A stretch of DNA of 62,125 nucleotides, taken from NCBI GenBank assembly GCA_021810205.1, contig JAJZJC010000004.1, positions 1-62,125 on the forward strand, read 5' to 3'. Positions 8,404 to 18,134 of this stretch are shown in pieces. The stretch comes from Actinomycetes bacterium (GTDB taxonomy: Bacteria; Actinomycetota; Acidimicrobiia; Acidimicrobiales; RAAP-2). The position numbers were made by a program, and so were the translations under genes. Under the pieces are notes generated by a model that was given only the letters and a program-made list of their open reading frames with translations, was not told the DNA's origin and searched no databases. The stretch's first letter is position 1. The number at the start of each line of letters is the position of its first letter.

Positions 8404-9657
8404 TCAGGAGGCAGCCGAGACGGTCATGGCCACCTCGAGATGCCGCACGCCGCGCAAGACGACCATGTCCTTCCACTCGGGGGCTCCGACGAGCCGCAGG
8501 TCACGTACCCCTGCAGCGAGGGCGCGCAGAGCGATCTGCGCCTCCATGCGGGCAAGCGGCGCACCCAGGCAGAAGTGAATGCCCTGGCCGAACCCGAGAT
8601 GCACGTTCGGTGCGCGGGTGATGTCGAGGTGGTCGGGTTCGAGGTGCGCTTCGGGGTCGCGGTTTGCCGCACCCAGGAGGAGCAGCACAAAGGATCCTCT
8701 CGGTACCGGCACATCGCCGATCTCGGCGTCCGCGAGCGCCATGCGCATCGTGAGCTGGACCGGTGAGTCGTAGCGGAGGAGCTCTTCGACCGTGCTGGCA
8801 GCGAGCCCGGCGTCATCACGCAGGCGTTGAAGCTCCTCGGGATGCCGTGAGAGTGCCAGGACCCCGTTGGCGATGAGGCTGGTCGTGGTCTCGTGCCCGG
8901 CGATGAGGAGCAGGATGCACGTCGCGACCAGCTCTGCTTGGCTCAGCCCATCCGCGCGATCGTGGGTCTCGACGAGGGCGGAGAGCAGGTCGTCCCCCGG
9001 AGACCGGCGGCGCTCGGCGATCGCGTCGACCAGGTAGGCCGCGAACTCGTCCCTGGCCGTCACCTGGGCGCGGCGTTCCGCGTCAGTCACCACGAACGCA
9101 GGGTCGAGACCCTTGGCCAGTGCGTGCGACCACCCCACGAGGCGGGGACGGTCCTCGCCCGGCACGCCGAGCAGCTCACAGATCACCCGCACCGGCAGCG
9201 GGGACGCGAATGCGTCGACGAAGTCCACGGTATCGGTACCCGACTCTGCGATGTCGGCCAAGAGGGTCCGGGTGATCTGCCACACCTGAGGTGCGAGCGA
9301 TTCGACTCGCCTGGTCGTGAACGACCGCGAGACCAAGCGTCGCAGTCGTGTGTGGTCTGGAGGATTGAGCCCGAGGAAGGAACGCACCGGTGCGCGCTCC
9401 TCGGCCGCCGCGCCGCCGAGCACACCGGCAGGGGGTCGGCGGTCGACGAGCTCGTCGCCCTCTGCGTGCCCGAACCGTGCGTCGCGCAGCACCGCCGCAC
9501 AGTCACGGTGACGGCTCGCCACGAAAAAGCGGTCTGCGACCTGCCAAATCGGCCGCGTCGCGCGGAGGTCCGCGTACCCCGGATAGGGATCGATCCGGTG
9601 CGCTGGCGCGAACAGCGCAGTGAGCTCCTCGAGATCTCCCTGCGCCCGGTCAGCCAT
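8404..9657 (-). CDS. Cytochrome P450 (class I bacterial, CYP107/105-like fold)
   Basis: This 417-residue soluble P450 uses a haem thiolate to hydroxylate an unknown substrate. Diagnostic motifs are in order: the I-helix AGHETTTSL, the K-helix ExxR in EELLRYDSP, and the haem-binding loop FGQGIHFCLGAPLARME, with Cys as ligand. The N-terminus (DPYPGYADLRATRPIWQ) is the usual actinobacterial start without a membrane anchor. It needs ferredoxin and a reductase, neither of which is adjacent. It is convergent with the glutamate dehydrogenase gene and about 120 bp from the glpX stop. The subfamily is only approximate. Confidence 0.92.
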   Translation of the reverse strand: MADRAQGDLEELTALFAPAHRIDPYPGYADLRATRPIWQVADRFFVASRHRDCAAVLRDARFGHAEGDELVDRRPPAGVLGGAAAEERAPVRSFLGLNPPDHTRLRRLVSRSFTTRRVESLAPQVWQITRTLLADIAESGTDTVDFVDAFASPLPVRVICELLGVPGEDRPRLVGWSHALAKGLDPAFVVTDAERRAQVTARDEFAAYLVDAIAERRRSPGDDLLSALVETHDRADGLSQAELVATCILLLIAGHETTTSLIANGVLALSRHPEELQRLRDDAGLAASTVEELLRYDSPVQLTMRMALADAEIGDVPVPRGSFVLLLLGAANRDPEAHLEPDHLDITRAPNVHLGFGQGIHFCLGAPLARMEAQIALRALAAGVRDLRLVGAPEWKDMVVLRGVRHLEVAMTVSAAS

Positions 9658-9780
9658 GGTCAGCTTCGAGGTGGACGGTCAGCCTCGAGATGGAGAAGCC
9701 GGCAACGCACTCCCCTCGAGACTACAGCGAGCCGACCACGGCGCCCACACCGGCGAGTGAGGATGCGCGCCAGGATACCG

Positions 9781-10779
9781 CTAGCGCGCCTCGCGCGGGT
9801 CGTCGTGAAAGCGCTTCCCCGTGAAGCTTTCCAGCTTCTCGAGGCTGTGCTCCGCGATGATCCGCCGACGCGTGCCCGAGAGCGACCGCATCACCAAGGA
9901 GTCGGTCACCACCGAGTCAGACGTGACCCGCACGCCATCGACCAGCGCCCCTGCCGTGACACCGGTGACCGCCACGAAGACGTCGTCGCCGGCGACGAGA
10001 TCGTCGGTCTCGAGCACCCGATGCACGTCGTAGCCGCCTTCCGCGAGTGCCACACGCTCCGCGTCGTCTCTCGGCCACAGCCGGCACTGGATCGCGCCGC
10101 CGAGGCACTTGATCGCCGCAGCCGCGAGCACCCCTTCGGTCCCGCCACCCACCCCGATCACTGCGTCGACTTCGCCGTCGCCACGCGCGGCAGCAATCGC
10201 CGGGGCCGTGTCGCCGTGTGGGATCAATTGCACTTTGGCACCCACTTCCTCGCGAAGCTCTTGGATGAGGTCCCGATGACGGTCCCGGTTCAGCACCACG
10301 ACCGTCACGTCCTTCGGGCTCTTCCGCCTCGCGTGGGCGATGCGGCGCACGTTCTCGGCCGGCGACCGGCGGATGTCGATGGCCGCGGCGGCCTCCGGTC
10401 CCACGGCGATCTTCTCCAGGTAGAAGCTCGGGGGAAAGTACATGGTGCCCCGCTGCGACACCGCGATCACCGAGATCGCGTTCGGGAGCCCCAACGCCGT
10501 CAGCTCCGTACCTTCGAGCGGGTCCACGGCCACGTCGACCTTTCCGCCGTTTCCGCTGCCGACGCGCTCACCGTTGTAGAGCATCGGGGCCTGGTCCTTC
10601 TCTCCCTCCCCGATGATGACGACACCGTCCATGGCGACCGTGTCCAGCATGAGCCGCATGCCGTCGACCGCCGCCTGGTCGGCCTCGTTCTTCCTGCCGC
10701 GTCCGATCCATCGGGCCGACGCCATCGCCGCAGCCTCGGTGACGCGGACGAGCTCGAGCGCGAGGTTCCGGTCGGGCAT
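9781..10779 (-). CDS. glpX: Fructose-1,6-bisphosphatase class II
   Basis: The enzyme removes the 1-phosphate of fructose-1,6-bisphosphate in gluconeogenesis, with metal help. GlpX signatures are visible: IGEGEKDQAPML, VDPLEGTELTALGLPNA (metal-binding DPxEGT), VIGVGGGTEGVLAAAAIK and LVAGDDVFVAVTGVT. I start at ATG 10779 (MPDRNLALELVRVTEAAA), which matches family N-termini; the longer open frame upstream is out-of-frame cupin coding sequence. The upstream cupin gene stops 7 nt before this ATG, so the two are probably one operon. With PPDK at 15-18 kb it suggests active gluconeogenic carbon flow. Length 332 residues is normal. Confidence 0.95.
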   Translation of the reverse strand: MPDRNLALELVRVTEAAAMASARWIGRGRKNEADQAAVDGMRLMLDTVAMDGVVIIGEGEKDQAPMLYNGERVGSGNGGKVDVAVDPLEGTELTALGLPNAISVIAVSQRGTMYFPPSFYLEKIAVGPEAAAAIDIRRSPAENVRRIAHARRKSPKDVTVVVLNRDRHRDLIQELREEVGAKVQLIPHGDTAPAIAAARGDGEVDAVIGVGGGTEGVLAAAAIKCLGGAIQCRLWPRDDAERVALAEGGYDVHRVLETDDLVAGDDVFVAVTGVTAGALVDGVRVTSDSVVTDSLVMRSLSGTRRRIIAEHSLEKLESFTGKRFHDDPREAR

Positions 10780-10786
10780 GGACCGA

Positions 10787-11179
10787 TCAGCTCCGCCCGG
10801 TCGTCGCCGCAGCGGGGGAGGACGCCTGCGGCTCCCCGGTACCCGCGCGGCCGTAGTCGTCGTCGAGGCGCTCGATGTCGTCCTCGCCGAAGTAGTCGCC
10901 GTGCTGCACCTCGATGAACGTGAGCTCGACGTCACCGAAGTTGGCGATCCGGTGCGCCGCTCCGCGAGGGACGTCGACGGACGTACCGGCTGACACGGGC
11001 ATCGACCTCCCGTCGATCGTCACCTCTCCGGTGCCCGCGACGACGAACCAGTGCTCGGCCCGCCGAGCGTGACGCTGATAGCTGAGCCGCTGGCTCGGCA
11101 GGACGTCGATCCGCTTGACCTTGTACCCGGGGACGTCCTCGAGCACGGTGTAGGAACCCCAGGGTCGCTGTTCGCTCAT
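10787..11179 (-). CDS. Cupin, mannose-6-phosphate isomerase type II-like
   Basis: This is a 130-residue single-domain cupin. It starts EQRPWGSYTVLED and contains KRIDVLPSQRLSYQRHARR, EHWFVVAGTGEVTIDG and PRGAAHRIANFGDVELTFIEVQ. These match the C-terminal isomerase cupin of ManC/AlgA-type proteins and stand-alone mannose-6-phosphate isomerase-like proteins. The metal-binding His and Glu residues of the cupin boxes are present. The start at 11179 has CACAAT 7 nt upstream, again compatible with a leaderless message; ATG 11188 is an alternative. It probably supplies or equilibrates hexose phosphates beside GlpX. The specific substrate is inferred. Confidence 0.85.
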   Translation of the reverse strand: MSEQRPWGSYTVLEDVPGYKVKRIDVLPSQRLSYQRHARRAEHWFVVAGTGEVTIDGRSMPVSAGTSVDVPRGAAHRIANFGDVELTFIEVQHGDYFGEDDIERLDDDYGRAGTGEPQASSPAAATTGRS

Positions 11180-11316
11180 CCCTGACATTGTGACGAACCC
11201 AGGCGCTGGCGTCGACACGACCGCAGAACAGGCCGCGGGAGGCGACGCTCGAAGGCTGACGCGCCGGCTGCTCGGCAGATCATCTTCCCAGCACCACGAG
11301 GGCAAGGCTGCGCCGC

Positions 11317-11781
11317 TCAGTCGTGCGCCGCGATGTCGGCGAGACGGTCGAGCGACGCTCGGAGGCTGTCTTGCGTCGTGGCCCGCGCCCGGACGATGCG
11401 CTGCGCGTCGGTCAGCTGCGTCCAGTCGTAGGTGTGGGTGACCAGCGTCCGGGACGCGTCGACCGGCTCGAGCGTCCACGCCCACAGGTGCCCCGGCGGT
11501 GCGCCCCCCGGCTCTGCGGGCCGCCAGGCGATCCGACGTCCCTCTTCGAACTCCACCACATGGTTCTCCCGGACGGCGCCGTTCCGCAACGTCATCACGA
11601 AGACGTCACCGACGGCGTGGACGCGCTGCCCGCCGTCGGCACGCGCAAGGTTGTCGTTCCCATCCCACCGAGGCTGCTGTGCCGGATCGGCGATGAGCTC
11701 GAACACACGTTCCGCGGGAGCCGAGACCTCCCGCGTGGCGCTGACGATGCGCGCAGCGTCTGGCTCTTCCATACGGCCCAT
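11317..11781 (-). CDS. SRPBCC-family protein (polyketide cyclase/dehydrase-like)
   Basis: This roughly 154-residue protein has a START/Bet v1-like fold. It begins VSATREVSAPAERVFELIAD, with the typical PRWDGND turn, then GDVFVMTLRNG, RIAWRPAEPGG and the C-terminal helix (IVRARATTQDSLRASLDRL). Such proteins form a hydrophobic pocket and bind or cyclise lipophilic ligands. No catalytic residues can be assigned. The start may be ATG 11781 or 11772. It is a single gene between the cupin and tRNA-Asn, with no obvious operon partner. Confidence 0.8.
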   Translation of the reverse strand: MGRMEEPDAARIVSATREVSAPAERVFELIADPAQQPRWDGNDNLARADGGQRVHAVGDVFVMTLRNGAVRENHVVEFEEGRRIAWRPAEPGGAPPGHLWAWTLEPVDASRTLVTHTYDWTQLTDAQRIVRARATTQDSLRASLDRLADIAAHD

Positions 11782-11853
11782 CCAAGCACACAGAGCCCAC
11801 AGACTCCCCGGCTCGGGGTCAAGAACGGCGACGCCGAGCCGATAACCAGGGCG

Positions 11854-12009
11854 ATGCGGGATTCGGCAACCGAAGAGCACCGGCACGACCAAGACGATCT
11901 CGTCATCGCCGCGTGGCTCACGCAAGAAGAGCACGATCGACTGCGTGAGCGCTACCGCCGGGCGACGCTCGACAAGCTGCGCGACCAGGTCCCTCGTCGA
12001 GCCGACTGA
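11854..12009 (+). CDS. Possible small charged protein (51 aa)
   Basis: An ATG-initiated frame encodes MRDSATEEHRHDQDDLVIAA, then an amphipathic helical stretch rich in Glu, Arg, Asp and Leu ending at TGA just before tRNA-Asn. Its composition is unlike a shadow frame and third positions are GC-rich, but no strong ribosome-binding site or family match is seen. The opposite strand has no better candidate here. Confidence 0.3.
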   Translation: MRDSATEEHRHDQDDLVIAAWLTQEEHDRLRERYRRATLDKLRDQVPRRAD

Positions 12010-12021
12010 CCGTCGCTGGAG

Positions 12022-12093
<72 letters not shown>

Positions 12094-12126
12094 CCGCGTG
12101 CCCGAGCGACGATAGCAGCGCGCCGC

Positions 12127-13206
12127 TCAGGCCTCTTCCAGATAGTCCCTGAGGAGATAGGCGGCATCAGGCCGGCGGAGCTTGGCCAGCGTCTTCGACT
12201 CGATCTGACGCACCCGCTCCCGGGTGACGCCAAACTCCTTGCCGACCTCTTCGAGAGTGCGGATCTTGCCGTCGTCCAGCCCGAACCGGAGCCGGACGAC
12301 GTCTTGCTCCCGCTCGGTGAGGAACGCCAGGGCCGCCTTGACCGCGCGGTCCAGCATCGCCCTCGTCGCTGCGTCATCGGGCACGACTGCGCCACGATCC
12401 TCGATGAGGTCGGAGAGACTGAAGTCGTCCTCGTCGCCGACTGGCTGCTCCAATGAGACCGTGTCGAGACTCAGGCGCTGGATCTCGCGCACCCGCTCGA
12501 TCGGGAACTCCACACGCTGGGCGACCTCCTCGGGGGTCGGCTCGCGGCCGAGCTCTTGGAGCAGCTGGCGTTGCGCCCAGACGACCTTGTTGATCGTCTC
12601 CACCATGTGCACCGGGATGCGGATGGTACGAGCCTGATCGGCGATTGCCCGCGTGATGGCCTGGCGGATCCACCACGTCGCGTACGTCGAGAACTTGAAG
12701 CCCTTCTCGTAGTCGAACTTGTCGACCGCGCGCATGAGCCCGAGGTTGCCTTCTTGGATGAGGTCCAAGAAGGCGAGGCCGCGATTGCGGTACCGCTTGG
12801 CGATCGAGACGACCAGGCGGAGATTCGCCTCGATCAGGACCTCCTTCGCCTGTTCGCCGAGCCGCACCGCGCGGGTGGCCTTGAAGCGATCGTCGGGCGA
12901 GAGGAGCCCTTCTCCCCCGGCGGCCGCCACTTCCTCGTCCTCAGCGAGACGAGCGGCGGCGGCATTCCCCGCCTGAATCCTGCGGGCCATCTCGACTTCG
13001 AGCTCGGCGTTCAAGAGCGGAACCTTGCCGATCTCCTTCAGGTAGGTGTGGACGGGGTCCTCGGCACTGCCGTTGAAGTAGTCGCCGCCCGAACCCGACG
13101 ACGAGCTCCCGTTCGACGACTTCGCCTTCCGTAACGGGCGGCCGCCGTCGGCACCAACGTCGTCGCCTTGCGCGCCGCCCTCCCCTCGGCCCCCGCTCGT
13201 GCTCAT
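12127..13206 (-). CDS. rpoD: Principal RNA polymerase sigma factor (sigma-70/RpoD)
   Basis: This group 1 sigma factor directs RNA polymerase to housekeeping promoters. A low-complexity Ser/Gly N-terminus is followed by region 1.2 ([16 protein letters not shown]), region 2 ([54 protein letters not shown]), region 3 and region 4 ([20 protein letters not shown], then LRDYLEEA at the end). I start at ATG 13206 ([11 protein letters not shown]), which has a GGAG element upstream. It lies 38 nt after dnaG on the same strand, the dnaG-rpoD arrangement of the classic macromolecular synthesis operon. The N-terminus is short compared with other actinobacterial principal sigmas. Confidence 0.95.
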   Translation of the reverse strand: MSTSGGRGEGGAQGDDVGADGGRPLRKAKSSNGSSSSGSGGDYFNGSAEDPVHTYLKEIGKVPLLNAELEVEMARRIQAGNAAAARLAEDEEVAAAGGEGLLSPDDRFKATRAVRLGEQAKEVLIEANLRLVVSIAKRYRNRGLAFLDLIQEGNLGLMRAVDKFDYEKGFKFSTYATWWIRQAITRAIADQARTIRIPVHMVETINKVVWAQRQLLQELGREPTPEEVAQRVEFPIERVREIQRLSLDTVSLEQPVGDEDDFSLSDLIEDRGAVVPDDAATRAMLDRAVKAALAFLTEREQDVVRLRFGLDDGKIRTLEEVGKEFGVTRERVRQIESKTLAKLRRPDAAYLLRDYLEEA

Positions 13207-13244
13207 GTCGGCTCCGTCGTCATCGTGGCCCCTCCGTCGGGGCC

Positions 13245-15077
13245 CTACTGCGTCCCGTCCACCAACCACGCTACCAACAGGGCTGACGTTTCGCGGCTGC
13301 GCGCCGGGTCGTCCAGCGACTCCAGCCACCGCCGGACCGTCGCGGTCTCGCCAGCCAGGGAGATGAGGTCGACATGACCGGTGCGGCCTGCCGCCTGGAG
13401 GTCCAGGAGCGCTCGGGTCGTCGCCTCGCGAACCAGTTGGCAGATCACCGGATCGGCGGGATCGACCGCCGGGTCGTCGGGCTCCAAAGGCTCCTCGACG
13501 GCGAGCCGGCGGAGCAGGTCCGCGACCTCCGAGTCTGCCCGGTCCACGGCGTCGCGCAGGCTGTCGGCTCCGACGAGCGCGTCGAACGCCCGCCGTTGCA
13601 GGTCGTCGACGAAGAGCACGGCTTCCAGCCGGTCGGCAACCAGCTCAGGACGGTGGACCGCCAAACGGAGGGCCTCGAGCCCAGGGCGGCTCGTGTGCAT
13701 GGTCGCGCGGCGATCGTGTCGTGCACCCGTGCGCGCGCCCCGCGCGCGCTGGTGTGGCGTGTCGTCGGCTGGTTCACCCTTCCTCGCCGTGCTGTCCGCA
13801 CGGCGCGTGACCAAGGAACGCAGGCGCTCGGGATCGATGCGCGTGAGGTCGGATACCCGCATCACGTACTGGTCTCGCACCAATGGGTCCGGGTGCTCTG
13901 CGATCGCCGCCAGCGCGGTATCGGCGGCCTTCGCACGCCCCTCGGCCGTCGACAAGTCACCAGCGGTCAGGATGCGGTCGACGCGGAACTCGAGGAACGG
14001 GAGCGCGTTCGTGATCGCGGCGCGCAGCGCCTCGGGGTCGGTGCGGGCGAGATCCCCCGGGTCCGCGCCGCTCGGGAGCGGCGCGACGCGCAGGTCCACA
14101 TCGTGGCGGCGCTCCCACTCGTAGACGCGCGCGATCGCCGACTGGCCCGCTTGGTCCGCGTCGTAGGCAAGCACGATGCGTCGCCCGTAGTTGTGCAGGA
14201 GCCGGAAGTGCTCTTCGGCGAGCGCGGTGCCGCACGTCGCGACCGCCCGCTCGATGCCCGTCGTGAAGCAGCCGATGACGTCGGTGTATCCCTCGCACAC
14301 GACCACCTCGCCCGCTGCCACGATGCCTTCTTTGGCCCAGTTCAACCCGTAGAGGGTTCGGCGTTTCGAATAGATCGCCGTTTCCTGCGAGTTCTTGTAC
14401 TTGGGCTGCCCGTCTTTCGCTGCGCCGGGCAGGACGCGCCCCCCGATGGCGACCGCGCGTCCCGAAGGGTCGAAGATCGGGAACAGCACGCGCGCGCGGA
14501 ACGCGTCTTGTAGCCTGCCCGCCCGGTTCACGAAGCCGAGGCCGCTGTCGACGAGCACCTTGTGGGGCACGCCGAGCGACGAGCCGAGCGCGTCCCAGGC
14601 GTCTGGCGCCCAGCCCAGCTTGAAGCGACGGACGACATTGCCGTCGTAGCCGCGCGATCGCAGGTAGTCGCGGGCGCGCCCCGCGTCGGGCGCCGAGAGA
14701 AGGCGCTGGTGGTACCACTCGACGGCTCGGGACATGGCGTCGTAGAGCTCGGCACGTCGTTGACGACCGTCCGCCGACTCGGTCGTCTCGTGCAAGGCGA
14801 CCCCTGCGCGCTCCGCGAGGAACCGGACCGCGTCGGCGAAGTCGAGGTGCTCGGTCGCGCGCACGAACGTGATCGCGTCGCCCGACGCGTGACAGCCGAA
14901 GCAGTAGTAGAAGCCCTCCTGTGCGCTCACGCTGAACGAGGGCGTCTTCTCGTCGTGGAACGGGCACAGCCCCACCCATCGACGGCCCTGCTGGCGGAGG
15001 GCGGCATGCTCGGAGATCAGGCCGACGATGTCGGTGGCGTCCCGGACCTGCGCCACTTCGTCGTCGGGAATGGTCAC
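13245..15077 (-). CDS. dnaG: DNA primase
   Basis: The enzyme makes RNA primers for replication. The CHC2 zinc finger is visible near residues 37-62 ([13 protein letters not shown] to [12 protein letters not shown]). The TOPRIM core follows, with the acidic residues of [13 protein letters not shown] and [16 protein letters not shown]. The C-terminal region would bind DnaB helicase, and a basic low-complexity linker precedes it. The start is GTG 15077 ([18 protein letters not shown]). A TACCCT element lies 6 nt upstream with no Shine-Dalgarno, so the mRNA may be leaderless. rpoD follows 38 nt downstream. Length of 610 residues is typical. Confidence 0.95.
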   Translation of the reverse strand: MTIPDDEVAQVRDATDIVGLISEHAALRQQGRRWVGLCPFHDEKTPSFSVSAQEGFYYCFGCHASGDAITFVRATEHLDFADAVRFLAERAGVALHETTESADGRQRRAELYDAMSRAVEWYHQRLLSAPDAGRARDYLRSRGYDGNVVRRFKLGWAPDAWDALGSSLGVPHKVLVDSGLGFVNRAGRLQDAFRARVLFPIFDPSGRAVAIGGRVLPGAAKDGQPKYKNSQETAIYSKRRTLYGLNWAKEGIVAAGEVVVCEGYTDVIGCFTTGIERAVATCGTALAEEHFRLLHNYGRRIVLAYDADQAGQSAIARVYEWERRHDVDLRVAPLPSGADPGDLARTDPEALRAAITNALPFLEFRVDRILTAGDLSTAEGRAKAADTALAAIAEHPDPLVRDQYVMRVSDLTRIDPERLRSLVTRRADSTARKGEPADDTPHQRARGARTGARHDRRATMHTSRPGLEALRLAVHRPELVADRLEAVLFVDDLQRRAFDALVGADSLRDAVDRADSEVADLLRRLAVEEPLEPDDPAVDPADPVICQLVREATTRALLDLQAAGRTGHVDLISLAGETATVRRWLESLDDPARSRETSALLVAWLVDGTQ

Positions 15078-15083
15078 GCCGGG

Positions 15084-15089
15084 AGGGTA
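15084..15089 (-). promoter_or_regulatory. Putative leaderless -10 of dnaG-rpoD
   Basis: TACCCT on the minus strand fits TAnnnT and ends 6 nt before the dnaG GTG. No ribosome-binding site is present between them. Confidence 0.4.
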
Positions 15090-15119
15090 GCCCGCAGGAG
15101 CTGGACATCCCGCGAGGGT

Positions 15120-17954
15120 TCAATGGCGAGCCGAGCGAGATGCGCGAGCGGGGCGGCTGCCGTTGCGCGTCGGACGGGCACCACGCGTCCGCGTCTCCTT
15201 GGCGGTCTTGGCGGTCTTGGCGCTGGCGTTGCTCACCGTCACCCTGCTGGCCGTCCGAGCGGGCCGATCGCTGGCTCTTCCTGCCGCGATCACCGCCTGG
15301 GCCGCCGCCAGCCGCGCCACTGGGACCCGGAAGGGCGAGCAGCTCACGTAGTCGAGCCCTGCGGCGTAGAAGACGTCGATCGACGCTGGATCGCCGCCGT
15401 GCTCGCCACAGACACCCACTTTGAGGTCGGGACGGGTCTGGCGCCCCCTGGCGGTGGCGAGGCGGACGAGCTCGCCGACGCCGTCCGGATCGATGGTCTC
15501 GAACGGGTTCCGGGAGAGGAGCCCCTGGTCGAGGTAGGCGGACATCATCCGGCCTTCGACGTCGTCGCGGCTGAATCCGAACGTCATCTGCGTGAGGTCG
15601 TTCGTACCGAAGGAGAAGAACTCGGCCACCTCCGCCAGCTCCCCGGCGCGCAACGCGGCCCGGGGCGTCTCGATCATCGTCCCGATCAGCACTTCGAGGG
15701 AGCCGCTCTTGGCAGACGAGCGACCCCGCGGGCGGCTCGCCGAACCCCGTCCCTCATTGGCCGACGACGTGGCCTCGGCGACAGCCTCCTCGACCCATCG
15801 GCGTGCGAGCGCCAGCTCCTCCTTCGTGACAGTGAGGGGGATCATGATCTCGACCACCGGGTGCCCACCCGCACGAACGCGCTCGAGGGCGGCCTCCATG
15901 AGGGCTCGGACCTGCATCGCGTAGAGCCCGGGCTTCAGCACTCCCAGCCGGACGCCGCGGGTCCCGAGCATCGGGTTCGCCTCCTGCCATGATCGAGCGG
16001 CGTCATAGAGCCGGCGCTCCTCGTCGTCCAATCCGACGGTGGCCTCCTTCAGGGCGAGCTCTTCGGTGGATGGAAGGAACTCGTGGAGCGGAGGGTCGAG
16101 CAGGCGCACGGTCACCGGAAGTCCATCCATCGCCTTCAAAATGGCGCCGAAGTCCTCGCGCTGGACGAGACGAAGCTGTTCGAGCGCCTCACGCTCCTCA
16201 TCCTCGTCGGCCGCCAAGATCATCCTGCGCATGACCGGCAGCCGGTCCTCTCCGAAGAACATGTGCTCGGTCCGGCACAGGCCGATGCCCTCGGCCCCGA
16301 GCCGCCGCGCGTTGGCAGCGTCGTCGCCAGTGTCCGCGTTCGCCCGCACGCCCAGCTCTCCGAGGCGGATCTCATCGGCCCACCCGAGGATGGTCTCGAA
16401 CTCGGCGGGCGGTTCGCCCACGGAAAGCGCCACCTGACCTGCGACGACCTCCCCCGTCGACCCGTCGATGGAGAGCCAGTCGCCCTCCGAGACCACGACG
16501 TCGCCCGCGCGCACTTCCTTGCGCCCGACCTTCAGCGCCTCCGCGCCGACAACTGCTGGCTTTCCCCATCCGCGGGCCACGACGGCGGCATGGCTCACCA
16601 GGCCGCCACGCGCGGTGAGGATGCCCTCGGCCGCGAGCATGCCGTGGACGTCCTCCGGCGAGGTCTCGTTACGCACGAGGACCACGGGCTCGCCACGCGC
16701 CGCGGCCTGCTCCGCCTCGTCGGCGCTGAAATAGGCACGTCCGACCGCGGCGCCTGGCGACGCCGCGAGGCCCTTGGCGATGACCTTGTGACCCCCGCGC
16801 GCGAACTGGGGGTGCAGGACCGAGGAGAGGTGGTCCTCCGTGATGCGCGAGACGGCCTCCGCCTTGGTGAGGCGGATCTTCGGCTCCTTGGTCATATCGA
16901 CGGCCATCTTCAGCGCCGCTCGGCCCGTCCGCTTGCCGACACGGGTCTGGAGCATCCACAGCTTGCCCTGCTCGATGGTGAACTCGGTATCGCACATGTC
17001 ACGGTAGTGACGCTCCAAGCGCTCGAATATCCCGAGGAGCTCCCGGTACACCTTCGGGAAGGCGGACTCGAGCGCCGAGAGCGGCTCGGTGTTGCGGATG
17101 CCGGCGACGACGTCTTCGCCCTGTGCGTTCACGAGGAAGTCGCCATAGACGCCCTGCGCTCCCGTCGCCGGGTCACGCGTGAACCCGACGCCCGTGCCCG
17201 AACGGTCGTCGCGGTTGCCGAACACCATTGCCTGCACGTTCACAGCGGTGCCAAGGGTGTGCGCGATGTGCTCGCGCTCGCGATAGGCAACCGCGCGCGG
17301 GCCGTTCCAGCTCCGGAACACCGCCTCGATCGCGCCTCGCAACTGGTCGTCGGGGCTCTGGGGGAATGGTACGCCCGTGTGGCGCTCGACCAGCTGCTGG
17401 TAGGAGTCGACGAGGTAGCGCAGCAGCTCGGTCGGGACCCGCGCGTCAGAGGTGGTCCCGGCGAGCTCCTTCGCGGCGTCGAAGAGCGCGTCGAACTCGT
17501 CACCGGCCATCCCCAAGACGATCCGGCCGTACATGGAGATGAACCGACGGTAGGAGTCGTAGGCGAAGCGCTCGTCGTCGGTCTGCTTTGCAAGGCCCTC
17601 CACGGACCGGTCGTTCAGCCCGAGGTTCAAGACGGTGTCCATCATCCCGGGCATGGAGAACTGGGCGCCTGAGCGGACCGAGACCAGCAGCGGGTCCCCA
17701 GGATCCCCGATCTCCTTGCCCATCGCCTTCTCGAGCCGGGCACGGGCGCGTGCCACCTCTTCGCTCAGGCCGGCTGGCCATCCGTCCTCCATGTAGGCGC
17801 GGCACGCGTCCGTCGAGATCGTGAACCCCGGCGGCACGGGCAGTCCGAGCACCGACGTCATCTCCGCCAGGTTCGCCCCTTTGCCCCCGAGGAGATCCTT
17901 CATCTCCATCGGTGGCCGGCGATGCTTGTGGTCGAAGTCGAAGACGTACTGCAT
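15120..17954 (-). CDS. ppdK: Pyruvate, phosphate dikinase
   Basis: This 944-residue enzyme interconverts pyruvate, ATP and Pi with PEP, AMP and PPi. Domains in order: the N-terminal nucleotide-binding domain (LLGGKGANLAEMTSVLGLPV, PGMMDTVLNLGLND), the phospho-His domain (LTARGGLVSHAAVVARGWG, His is the phosphate carrier), and the PEP-binding TIM barrel (IGLCRTEHMFFGEDR, SFGTNDLTQMTFGFSRDD, VGVCGEHGGDP with catalytic Cys). I start at ATG 17954 (MQYVFDFDHKHRRPP), which has GGAGGAGG upstream. Two oddities: a Ser/Arg/Gly insertion in the barrel after AVAEATSSANEG, and a roughly 45-residue basic Ala/Lys/Thr/Arg tail after the conserved end. Confidence 0.95.
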   Translation of the reverse strand: MQYVFDFDHKHRRPPMEMKDLLGGKGANLAEMTSVLGLPVPPGFTISTDACRAYMEDGWPAGLSEEVARARARLEKAMGKEIGDPGDPLLVSVRSGAQFSMPGMMDTVLNLGLNDRSVEGLAKQTDDERFAYDSYRRFISMYGRIVLGMAGDEFDALFDAAKELAGTTSDARVPTELLRYLVDSYQQLVERHTGVPFPQSPDDQLRGAIEAVFRSWNGPRAVAYREREHIAHTLGTAVNVQAMVFGNRDDRSGTGVGFTRDPATGAQGVYGDFLVNAQGEDVVAGIRNTEPLSALESAFPKVYRELLGIFERLERHYRDMCDTEFTIEQGKLWMLQTRVGKRTGRAALKMAVDMTKEPKIRLTKAEAVSRITEDHLSSVLHPQFARGGHKVIAKGLAASPGAAVGRAYFSADEAEQAAARGEPVVLVRNETSPEDVHGMLAAEGILTARGGLVSHAAVVARGWGKPAVVGAEALKVGRKEVRAGDVVVSEGDWLSIDGSTGEVVAGQVALSVGEPPAEFETILGWADEIRLGELGVRANADTGDDAANARRLGAEGIGLCRTEHMFFGEDRLPVMRRMILAADEDEEREALEQLRLVQREDFGAILKAMDGLPVTVRLLDPPLHEFLPSTEELALKEATVGLDDEERRLYDAARSWQEANPMLGTRGVRLGVLKPGLYAMQVRALMEAALERVRAGGHPVVEIMIPLTVTKEELALARRWVEEAVAEATSSANEGRGSASRPRGRSSAKSGSLEVLIGTMIETPRAALRAGELAEVAEFFSFGTNDLTQMTFGFSRDDVEGRMMSAYLDQGLLSRNPFETIDPDGVGELVRLATARGRQTRPDLKVGVCGEHGGDPASIDVFYAAGLDYVSCSPFRVPVARLAAAQAVIAAGRASDRPARTASRVTVSNASAKTAKTAKETRTRGARPTRNGSRPARASRSARH

Positions 17955-18120
17955 GGATCCTCCTCCGCCCTGCGCAGGCGTCGACACGGGGACCCGCCCA
18001 CCTTATGGCGTCGACGAGGAGCCGGCGAGCGCCGGATCAGGCAGGTCACAACTGCGCGCCCGGGGGCCGTGCCTTGTGCTGCCATGCGGTGCCGCCCGAC
18101 GTGGCGGTGCCGTGCCGGGG

Positions 18121-18126
18121 TAAGTT
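18121..18126 (+). promoter_or_regulatory. Putative leaderless -10 of the ABC exporter operon
   Basis: TAAGTT fits TAnnnT and ends 8 nt before the GTG at 18135. The intervening CCCGTGCC offers no Shine-Dalgarno. Confidence 0.4.
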
Positions 18127-18134
18127 CCCGTGCC

